Of a stretch of 34,969 nt of DNA, positions 27,344-34,969 are shown piece after piece. The notes below the pieces were generated by a model that ran no database searches, was not told the DNA's origin, and worked only from the letters and a program-made list of their open reading frames with translations. Positions within the stretch are counted from its first letter, which is position 1; each line of letters begins with the position of its first letter. This DNA is from an uncultured Caryophanales bacterium (GTDB lineage Bacteria; Bacillota_I; Bacilli_A; RFN20; CAG-826), in contig CAIMWL010000033.1 of assembly GCA_903845135.1 (NCBI GenBank), positions 1 to 34,969 of the forward strand. Direction: 5' to 3'. The translations under genes and the position numbers were made by a program.

Positions 27344-29347
27344 TTAAACTCTTGTTTTGATTTGCGAACGATAAATATTCGCATAGGTTCCGTTGTTCGC
27401 AATTAATTGCTTATGAGTGCCTTCTTCAACCTTTAAACCATTTTCTAATACAACAATCTTATCAGCGTTTTTAATCGTCGATAAACGATGGGCAATGACA
27501 ATCAAGGTTCTACCTTTTCTTGCTTTTTCTAACGCTTTTTGAATTCTTAACTCTGTTTCCGTATCGATGTTGGCCGTAGCTTCATCCATGATTAAAATAG
27601 CAGGATCATGGACAATCGCCCTTGCAAACGAGATCAGTTGTTTTTCTCCCACGCTTAAATTCGTGCCGCCACGAGAGACGGGTTGTTGAATACCTTTTTC
27701 CAATTTATCTAAGAGGTGGTCACCGCCAATATCTCGTAATACTTTCTCAGCTTCTTCATCGGTAACAGAACTAATACCGAATCGAATATTATCGGCAATA
27801 GTGCCCTTAAACATGACCGGATCTTGAATGATAATGCCAATGTGTGATCGGAAAGTTCGTTTTGGGTGGGTGGTGATATCGACACCATCAACAAAAATCT
27901 TACCCATATCGCCTTCTTTAAAATCATAAAATCTGAGAAGTAAGTTGGTAAGCGTTGATTTTCCAGAACCCGTATGACCAACTAATCCCACCATTTGACC
28001 GGCATCAATCTTTAAGGTGATGCCTTTAATCACAGGATGCCCTTTTTCATAAGAAAACCAAACGTTATCAAATAAGATCTCACCACGGTAACGAGGAATT
28101 GTGGTTAAGGCGTTGTCTTCTTGTTCACCATCAATGACCCTAAAAATTCGTTCACTCTTAACTAAAGAGTGTTGTAGGTTTCCAATTTCTCTAAAGAGTG
28201 TCCCAACTGGTTCAATTAATCGTGATAAGTAATCGTTATATGCATAAATAATCCCGGCACTGATGATCACCCCGCTAATCGATAAATAACCATAACCAAA
28301 GAAGATGACGATGAAAGCAGTGACCAGAGCGCCAACTAAGCGAATCATATTCCAACCGATGGAAAGATGGAGGTGTTGTTCCTTTAGGATTTCTTTTTGA
28401 GTATCGAAAGAAAGATGATCGAACTTTTGTTCTATCGATTTTCTAAAGTTAAAGATTTGTAAAATGGAAATACCATTAATAATTTCATTAAGTTGTGCAG
28501 TAATCATCGACGAGTTTTCGTTGACTTTGACTGCAAGTTTGTTGAGTTTTTTCACAAAGAATCGCAACCAAACATAAACAACTGGAAAGAAGATAAAGGT
28601 TAAGAAGGCAAGAGTTGGGTTCAAATAAAACATTCCCACATAGGCAAAGATAACAGCCAAGGAAGCGTTCACTAATAAGTTCATAATCGTAGAAAATAAC
28701 CCCATCATGCCACCGACATCGCTTATGACACGATTGGCAATCTTACCCGATGGCTCACTTTCAAAATAAGACATCGGCATGCGTTGTAATGAACGTACTG
28801 CATCCTTCCGTGCATCTCTCACCATGTTCACGGTGATCATCCCGGTACTAATGCGTTGAATATAGGTAAACAAAATTTGTAATAGCAACCGAATGAATAA
28901 TAGAGCGATTAACCATATCAATGGTTCAACACTTGGTTGGTAAAAGGCAAACACTTCGTCGCGGGTTAATGGGGTGACTTCATAAGTAAACGTTTGGTTG
29001 TCTGGTGTGAGAATGGTTAATTGGGTTCCATTCAATATCTTTTGGCCAATGACCACAACATCTTCAGAGAAATAATAACGTGTCCCTATCACAACAATTG
29101 ATACACTATTATCAGTGATCGTTTCCTGTTGAAAGAAGCGACTGTTGTATTCAACAGCATCAGTTGTTTCGGTTGTTTCATACCAAGGTTTCTCGATCCC
29201 TACCAAGTAATCATCAATGATGGATTTGACGATTAATGGGGCGACTAATCCAAGTAATTGAACAACCAACATCGCGGATATGGTTAAAGTTAACAAGCCT
29301 TTGTAAGGAATGATGTATCGCCAAACTTTTTGAATGGTTTTAAACAT
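27344..29347 (-). CDS. ABC exporter, TMD-NBD fusion with inserted extracellular domain (BmrD/YheH-like)
   Basis: Walker A GHTGSGKSTL, signature LSVGEKQLISFARA, Walker B AILIMDEATANID; about 90-aa insert between TM1 and TM2. Confidence 0.92.
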   Translation of the reverse strand: MFKTIQKVWRYIIPYKGLLTLTISAMLVVQLLGLVAPLIVKSIIDDYLVGIEKPWYETTETTDAVEYNSRFFQQETITDNSVSIVVIGTRYYFSEDVVVIGQKILNGTQLTILTPDNQTFTYEVTPLTRDEVFAFYQPSVEPLIWLIALLFIRLLLQILFTYIQRISTGMITVNMVRDARKDAVRSLQRMPMSYFESEPSGKIANRVISDVGGMMGLFSTIMNLLVNASLAVIFAYVGMFYLNPTLAFLTFIFFPVVYVWLRFFVKKLNKLAVKVNENSSMITAQLNEIINGISILQIFNFRKSIEQKFDHLSFDTQKEILKEQHLHLSIGWNMIRLVGALVTAFIVIFFGYGYLSISGVIISAGIIYAYNDYLSRLIEPVGTLFREIGNLQHSLVKSERIFRVIDGEQEDNALTTIPRYRGEILFDNVWFSYEKGHPVIKGITLKIDAGQMVGLVGHTGSGKSTLTNLLLRFYDFKEGDMGKIFVDGVDITTHPKRTFRSHIGIIIQDPVMFKGTIADNIRFGISSVTDEEAEKVLRDIGGDHLLDKLEKGIQQPVSRGGTNLSVGEKQLISFARAIVHDPAILIMDEATANIDTETELRIQKALEKARKGRTLIVIAHRLSTIKNADKIVVLENGLKVEEGTHKQLIANNGTYANIYRSQIKTRV

Positions 29348-29352
29348 TTGAT

Positions 29353-31092
29353 TTAACCCTCAAGTCCTGTTAGTTGGGTAATATATTGCCGCTTATACCA
29401 ACCATCTTCTCGAATCAATGAGTCATGGTTGCCGCGTTGACTAATTTCCCCTTGTTCAAGTACTAGGATTAAGTCTGCTTCTTGGATGGCAGAAAAACGA
29501 TGCGTCACAATAATATTGGTTTTTCCTTTTCTTAAATCTTTAAGGTGTTGCACAATCGTACGTTCAGTTTTCATATCCACCGCACTCAACGAATCATCGA
29601 GAATCAAGATTTGTGGATCTTTAATTAACGCTCTAGCAATCGATAAGCGTTGCTTTTGTCCACCAGAAAGATTAACGCCGGTCTCACCCATCATGGTTTG
29701 CAAACCAGATTGTAAATAAGGCAAATCTTTTTCAAAGTCGGCCATTTTGACAGCACTTTTCACAACTTCATCAGAAGCGTTAGGTTTACCTATTTTGATA
29801 TTTTCTTCGACGGGTAATTTAAACAAAATATGAGATTGAGGAACATAACCAACTAATTGTCGAATATCTTCAATTTTAAATCTTTCGATGGGGGTGTTAT
29901 CAATTAAAACCGACCCTTTTGAAACATTAAATTCACGAAGTAATTGGCGAATCAATGTTGACTTACCTGCTCCAGTTGGGCCCACAATGCCAATCGTTTG
30001 GCCTTTTTGAATACTAAAGGAAATATTTTTAATTACCGGTTGTTTATCAAACGGATATTGAAAGGTGACACCTTTAAAATCTATCGTTTGAAAATCGATA
30101 ATCGCTTGAGAAGAAGAACTATCGTGGACAATCGGTTGATGGTTCATCACTTCTTCCATTCGATCAATCGCAATGGTGGCTTGATTCAATTGCGCAAAAA
30201 TGCCTGAGATGGAAATAAACGGGCCAAATAACATTCCGATATAAGTGACAAAGGTAATTAATCCACCCAACGACATCATTTGTTGAATAATGAAATAAGT
30301 ACCAAAGGCAAAGGCGAGTGTATAAGCAATCCCATAAATCACTTCAAATAAAGGGTTAAACCAGTTTTCAAATTTTACAATATATCGCCAGGACTCTATG
30401 TCATTGGTAATTTCTTGATGTTGCTTTTTAAGATCAATATCTTCCTGAACATAGGCGCGAATGGCTTTTTGGCCTTCAACAGACTCTAACATCTTTTCCG
30501 TAAATGCTGCATAGATATCGCGGTGTTTTTTAAAGTATTGTCTTTTGCCCTCACGAACTAAATTAAGAATCGTTAACCCAATGGGCATGATGATGACTGA
30601 GATTAAAGTAAGTTGCCAACTGATGGTCACCATCATCAACGTTAGTGTGATGAGAATAAATCCAATGTTAAATACCAATCCTTCTAACAAACCTGTTGCC
30701 GATTGAATAATGGAATCTAAATCACCGGTTACACGAGAAATTAAATCACCCTTCTGATACTTTTCATAAAAACTAGAGTCCATGTTAAATAAATGACCCA
30801 AGTATTTTTTTCGCATCGTGTGGGCGAGCTGTTGCGATTTTTTTACTGTCGTGAAGTTATATAAATAACTGAGTCCATACCGTATCACAGGAAAGGCAAC
30901 AAGGGCACCACCTAAAAATAATAATGATTGATAAGTTAACCCACCTGAGATGATGGTGTCGATTGATAAACCAAGTAACCAACCAGGAATCAAAGCAAAT
31001 AAAGCAATGCTAACAAGCAAGACAAACATCAATACATACGTTTTCCATTCTTGTTTGACGTACCAACCAATATGTCTCAATAACTTGCTCAT
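29353..31092 (-). CDS. ABC exporter, TMD-NBD fusion (BmrC/YheI-like)
   Basis: Walker A GPTGAGKSTL, LSGGQKQRLSIARA, Walker B ILILDDSLSAVD; adjacent to partner subunit. Confidence 0.92.
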   Translation of the reverse strand: MSKLLRHIGWYVKQEWKTYVLMFVLLVSIALFALIPGWLLGLSIDTIISGGLTYQSLLFLGGALVAFPVIRYGLSYLYNFTTVKKSQQLAHTMRKKYLGHLFNMDSSFYEKYQKGDLISRVTGDLDSIIQSATGLLEGLVFNIGFILITLTLMMVTISWQLTLISVIIMPIGLTILNLVREGKRQYFKKHRDIYAAFTEKMLESVEGQKAIRAYVQEDIDLKKQHQEITNDIESWRYIVKFENWFNPLFEVIYGIAYTLAFAFGTYFIIQQMMSLGGLITFVTYIGMLFGPFISISGIFAQLNQATIAIDRMEEVMNHQPIVHDSSSSQAIIDFQTIDFKGVTFQYPFDKQPVIKNISFSIQKGQTIGIVGPTGAGKSTLIRQLLREFNVSKGSVLIDNTPIERFKIEDIRQLVGYVPQSHILFKLPVEENIKIGKPNASDEVVKSAVKMADFEKDLPYLQSGLQTMMGETGVNLSGGQKQRLSIARALIKDPQILILDDSLSAVDMKTERTIVQHLKDLRKGKTNIIVTHRFSAIQEADLILVLEQGEISQRGNHDSLIREDGWYKRQYITQLTGLEG

Positions 31093-31201
31093 AATCTTCG
31101 TTTTCCAATAGCATTATACCCTTATTAATTTTCGTTTGTAACGTATTTAATCTAAAGAAATTGTTTTTTTTAATTCCGTTTGCGGGTGATAAAATATGCA
31201 T

Positions 31202-31468
31202 ATGGCAACCATTAAACCTAAAGCATTTCAGACTGATAAAAACAACCTCATCACGAAGTACCATGCTAATGGTAAAACCATTTGGTCTAAGGGAAAAATT
31301 ATCAACGGTTTACCCGAAGGATATTGGGAGTGGTACCGTATCGATCAGACCATCAAGCGTTCAGGGTATTTTCTTAAAGGTGAACCTGTAGGCGAGTGGA
31401 CCACCTATGATTTAAAAGGTAAACCATATAAAATAACCAAGAAAGAACAACCTTATGGAAAAAAATAA
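31202..31468 (+). CDS. MORN-like / YwqK-type repeat protein
   Basis: YHANGKTIWSKGKIINGLPEGYWEWYRIDQTIKRSGYFLKGEPVGEWTTYDLKGKPYKIT; ATG 31202 (or 31196). Confidence 0.75.
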   Translation: MATIKPKAFQTDKNNLITKYHANGKTIWSKGKIINGLPEGYWEWYRIDQTIKRSGYFLKGEPVGEWTTYDLKGKPYKITKKEQPYGKK

Positions 31469-32012
31469 AACCTTAACCAAAGAAGAATTATTAAAAGTTT
31501 TAGAGCAACGATTTGAAGCAAATCCACATCGTCATCGCGATGTCAGTTGGAAACAAGTTCAAGATCGATTAAAGGGACAATCTAAAAAAATCGAAACGCT
31601 ATTACAAATGGAACTAACCGATGGAGAACCCGATGTGATCTCAAGAGATCCTAAGTCTGGCGTTATCACCTTTGTTGATTGTGCTTTACAAAGCCCTAAG
31701 GGTAGAAGAAGTGTTTGTTATGATCAAGCTGCGTGGGATGATCGTAAAGAATTTAAACCCAAAAATGGAAATGCTGTGTCAATTGCTAAATCAATGGGGG
31801 CAACTTTATTAACAGAAACTCAATATCTCCATCTCCAAACCACCCAAGACGTTGATACAACAACTTCGTCTTGGTTATTTACCCCTAAAGAAGTCCGTGA
31901 AAAAGGTGGGGCAATATTTGGTGATAAACGTTTTGGTCGAACATTTATCTTCCACAATGGTGCGGATTCTTACTATGCAGATCGTGGATTCCGCGTTGCA
32001 ATTGAAATTTAA
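31455..32012 (+). CDS. DUF4256-family protein
   Basis: SSWLFTPKEVREKGGAIFGDKRFGRTFIFHNGADSYYADRGFRV; 14-nt overlap with upstream gene. Confidence 0.85.
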   Translation: MEKNKTLTKEELLKVLEQRFEANPHRHRDVSWKQVQDRLKGQSKKIETLLQMELTDGEPDVISRDPKSGVITFVDCALQSPKGRRSVCYDQAAWDDRKEFKPKNGNAVSIAKSMGATLLTETQYLHLQTTQDVDTTTSSWLFTPKEVREKGGAIFGDKRFGRTFIFHNGADSYYADRGFRVAIEI

Positions 32013-32018
32013 ATAAAG

Positions 32019-32056
32019 AAAAAGGATTTGCTATCGATATTAAGCAAATCCTTTTT
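32019..32056. terminator. Bidirectional intrinsic terminator
   Basis: Perfect 14-bp stem AAAAAGGATTTGCT-N10-AGCAAATCCTTTTT between convergent genes. Confidence 0.88.
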
Positions 32057-32067
32057 TAATTTCGTTT

Positions 32068-32721
32068 TTACTTAACGTTGTAGGCGTCTTTAAAGAATAA
32101 AGTTCTTGCGGTTTGGTGCCAAGCACTTACCCAAATAGCTAAAATCCCAAACGTGAATAACGATAATAAATACCAACCCAAATAACCTAAATCAAGCATG
32201 AATAATTGCATTTTCTTACCATTCATCAATTGTCTAGATTTGGTAATCGCGTCTACAGGCCCTAACGTTTTTTCATTCACAAGTAAGTAGGATGACATTG
32301 CATAACTATACGATTTAACAATACCTGGAATGACAAAGAGCAAAGTCCACAAACCAAGGAAGAATCCACTAATGACACTTAATAAAGGCGCATTGACAGG
32401 TTGTTCTTTAATCCCTGCAGTTAAGATCGGTTCAAATTCTGGTTTTTCATTTTTGGAGACCCCAATAAACATTTTGGTATGACTATAGGTCACATAGCCA
32501 CCAAGTGCGACTGCAATTAAATTAAATAATTGAGCTAAAGCTGGATTTCCTGGATTAATGACATTGAGAGTTCCTTCTTCAAAAACAGGATTATAACTGC
32601 CACCAATACCCGTCACGATCCCAATTAATGTAGAAAAAACTAAACCAATGAGGAAAATATTTAAAATTTTCCCTTTTGTCAACGCGCGTCCTTCTGTACG
32701 ATACTCACTATTTTTTTTCAT
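32068..32721 (-). CDS. DUF975-family membrane protein
   Basis: LFVIPGIVKSYSYAMSSYLLVNEKTLGPVDAITKSRQLMNGKKMQLFMLDL. Confidence 0.85.
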   Translation of the reverse strand: MKKNSEYRTEGRALTKGKILNIFLIGLVFSTLIGIVTGIGGSYNPVFEEGTLNVINPGNPALAQLFNLIAVALGGYVTYSHTKMFIGVSKNEKPEFEPILTAGIKEQPVNAPLLSVISGFFLGLWTLLFVIPGIVKSYSYAMSSYLLVNEKTLGPVDAITKSRQLMNGKKMQLFMLDLGYLGWYLLSLFTFGILAIWVSAWHQTARTLFFKDAYNVK

Positions 32722-32772
32722 AGTTACCTCTTTCTAAAGAATAAAATAACACAAAATTAAAAAAACCAAACA

Positions 32773-33204
32773 TTATTCTAAAGTGAGTTTAAATTTTTCT
32801 AATAATCTTTTGGATGTTTGATTTAAACTTTGAGATTTCTTGGTTTGATGATTGACTTGAACCACAATCGTTTCAGAGGTTGCCACTAATTTATCGTTTT
32901 GATATAAATTAGCACCAATTAAAAGAGAGCTATCACCAATTCTTAAAACACCAGTACCAATATCTACTTTGCCCGGCCATTGAATTTCGTTTAATAGCTC
33001 TAGTGTCACTTTTGCTACAACGAATGAACAGTTGTTGGAAAGAAATCCATTTTGTTCGTTATACAGTAATTCCACACGCCCAGTTTCAAAGTAAGTTCCA
33101 AAAACAGCATTGTTAATATGGCCTTGACGATCCGTATCTCGATAACGAATTTTATCAAAGGTGATGGAAGGGAAGTCTTTTAATTGCATATCTTTTAATC
33201 TCAT
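32773..33204 (-). CDS. Acyl-CoA thioesterase (4HBT, hot-dog fold)
   Basis: IRYRDTDRQGHINNAVFGTYFETGRVELL; start reset to ATG 33204 with SD gaggtaa. Confidence 0.85.
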   Translation of the reverse strand: MRLKDMQLKDFPSITFDKIRYRDTDRQGHINNAVFGTYFETGRVELLYNEQNGFLSNNCSFVVAKVTLELLNEIQWPGKVDIGTGVLRIGDSSLLIGANLYQNDKLVATSETIVVQVNHQTKKSQSLNQTSKRLLEKFKLTLE

Positions 33205-33279
33205 AATGATTACCTCAATGTAAGCATATACGATTTTTATTTTTAAAGAATAAGATATGATATTGAACGAGGTAAACAT

Positions 33280-33675
33280 ATGAAAACTGATAACGTTAAA
33301 TTACAATTCTCCAATACCTTTGTTGGATCGATGACATCTCCATCGGGACGTGTTGTCCTTGGACAACAACCAGATGGTATGGCACCTTACCACCTATTGT
33401 ATGGCGCAGTTGGTTCCTGCTTTTATTCAACCTTCTTAAGTATTACCACCAAGAAACGGCTTACCTTTAAAGATGCATCCCTAGAAGTGAGTGGTATCAA
33501 ACGTGACACGATTCCTGCAACGTTAGAATACTTAAAAATAGAATTTACGATTCGCGGAGGTTCTAATCAAGAACAATTGAAAGAATCTGCAGAATTAGGT
33601 GCAAAATATTGCTCGATTCACGAAACGATCAGTAAAGTAGCAAAGATCGATTTAGTGGTAAAGTTTGAGTCTTAA
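33280..33675 (+). CDS. OsmC-family protein
   Basis: Redox Cys contexts GAVGSCFYSTFLSI and AKYCSIHETISKVAKI; SD gaggtaa. Confidence 0.85.
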   Translation: MKTDNVKLQFSNTFVGSMTSPSGRVVLGQQPDGMAPYHLLYGAVGSCFYSTFLSITTKKRLTFKDASLEVSGIKRDTIPATLEYLKIEFTIRGGSNQEQLKESAELGAKYCSIHETISKVAKIDLVVKFES

Positions 33676-34969
33676 TGAATCTCCCCAAACTTTTTGTTGA
33701 ACGGATTGAGCATCAATTAGGCAAACACAACCTTCCGTTATTTATTGCTGCAATGAATCAAAAACCGATTCATGCTATTCGTATTCACAAACCATTCTTA
33801 CCTTTATTTCAATCTCTGTCTCTTCAACAAGTACCGTGGCATGAAAGTGGTTTTTACATTGAAGATGGCGTGATTAGCGGCCAGCATCCTTATCACCATG
33901 CGGGTGCCTTTTACTTTCAAGAAGCATCAGCAATGGCAGTCGTTCCTATGCTTGATATTCAACCCAATGATCTGGTGTTAGATCTTGCTGCTGCACCTGG
34001 GAGTAAATCAACCGATATTGCTAGTCGATTGGGCCCTCAAGGTTTTTTAATTGCCAACGATATTGACGCAAGAAGAGCCCAAACTTTAATGTTTAATATC
34101 GAAAGACTTGGACTTTCCCAAGCGATTGTTACCCAACATGATCCGCACCACTTACCCACACTATTCCCTTATTTTTTCGATAAAATTCTTATCGATGCAC
34201 CTTGTAGTGGCGAAGGGATGTTTCGTAAAGATCCCACCGCTGTGAGTGCTTGGTCAGTTGAACATGTACAAACTTGTGCTACTAGACAAGCCTACTTATT
34301 AGAAGATGCAGTTAAATTATTAAAACCAGGTGGTAGAATTGTCTATTCTACTTGTACCTTTGCTCCCGAGGAGAATGAGTTCATCATTAAGAAGTTTTTA
34401 GAGACACACCCAGCATTCAAACTCATCAACCATCCTCTCCATCATCAATTTGATGCAAAGACCACACAAGGGGTAGGCGTTAAATTATGGCCTCACCTGA
34501 TTAGAGGCGAAGGTCATTATGTTGTGGTATTACAACATCAAGGTGTCCTCTCCAAACCAATCAAATTTACACACCGAATGAAAAATCCAATGCCTCCAGC
34601 ATGGATTCGGTTTGCTGAGGAAACAATTAGTAATCTAGATATTCAACCAAATTTTGCCCTCGATGAAAGATTATTTCAGATTCCCATTTCTTATCAATAT
34701 CACTCTGCTTTACACACGTTACGGGCGGGCGTTTATGTTGGTGACATTAAAAAAAATATTTTTTATCCTTCTCATCACTTGGCGCATAACCTTCGTATCC
34801 AAGATGTAAAGCAAAATCTTAACCTTACATTAGACGATGCAAGATTAAATCGTTATTTACAAGGTGAAGAAATCCTTGCAGACATTGAAAAAGGTTGGAT
34901 TTTAATATCCGTCGATGGACTTCCACTTGGTTGGGGAAAAGCCTCACAAGGAAGAATTAAAAATCATTA
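33675..34969 (+). CDS. NOL1/NOP2/Sun-family rRNA m5C methyltransferase (RsmF-like), 3' truncated by window
   Basis: Not in the ORF track because it runs off the edge. Translation gives HHAGAFYFQEASAMAVVPML, VLDLAAAPGSKSTDIAS, ILIDAPCSGEGMFRKDP, RIVYSTCTFAPEENE; TAATG junction with the OsmC gene. Confidence 0.92.
   Translation, partial: MNLPKLFVERIEHQLGKHNLPLFIAAMNQKPIHAIRIHKPFLPLFQSLSLQQVPWHESGFYIEDGVISGQHPYHHAGAFYFQEASAMAVVPMLDIQPNDLVLDLAAAPGSKSTDIASRLGPQGFLIANDIDARRAQTLMFNIERLGLSQAIVTQHDPHHLPTLFPYFFDKILIDAPCSGEGMFRKDPTAVSAWSVEHVQTCATRQAYLLEDAVKLLKPGGRIVYSTCTFAPEENEFIIKKFLETHPAFKLINHPLHHQFDAKTTQGVGVKLWPHLIRGEGHYVVVLQHQGVLSKPIKFTHRMKNPMPPAWIRFAEETISNLDIQPNFALDERLFQIPISYQYHSALHTLRAGVYVGDIKKNIFYPSHHLAHNLRIQDVKQNLNLTLDDARLNRYLQGEEILADIEKGWILISVDGLPLGWGKASQGRIKNH

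Overview
The window looks like a chromosomal segment of a Mollicutes-type (Acholeplasma/Izemoplasma-like) bacterium; this assignment is inferred from gene content only. TGA is a stop codon here: the ATGA overlap at 20116-20119 joins two clear genes, and Trp is TGG, so the standard code is used rather than Mycoplasma code 4. Housekeeping genes: gyrB (C-terminal part), gyrA, serS, tadA, rpmE, metG, an RlmD/TrmA-type rRNA methyltransferase, and an RsmF-type methyltransferase that runs off the right edge and is missing from the ORF track. Accessory content: lipoproteins, a TldD/TldE pair, a heterodimeric ABC exporter, and several DUF proteins. Points I consider most worth a second look: (1) a heliorhodopsin gene (23103-23864, minus) with the Schiff-base Lys motif, preceded by mutually exclusive inverted repeats, and downstream of (2) two tandem membrane-anchored XRE regulators sharing a conserved extracytoplasmic motif; (3) a two-gene membrane operon (14685-18094, minus) encoding a TM/double-Rossmann/RyR-like protein and a tail-anchored partner of unknown family; (4) an M50-like membrane protein whose HExxH has become LELGH; (5) a possible structured ncRNA with its own terminator next to an operator-like TTTTGATA palindrome; (6) GyrA with Gln/Ser at the two key quinolone-contact positions; (7) a repeated pattern of -10 boxes 6-8 nt from start codons, suggesting leaderless mRNAs. 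No tRNA, rRNA, CRISPR array, IS element or prophage was recognised.
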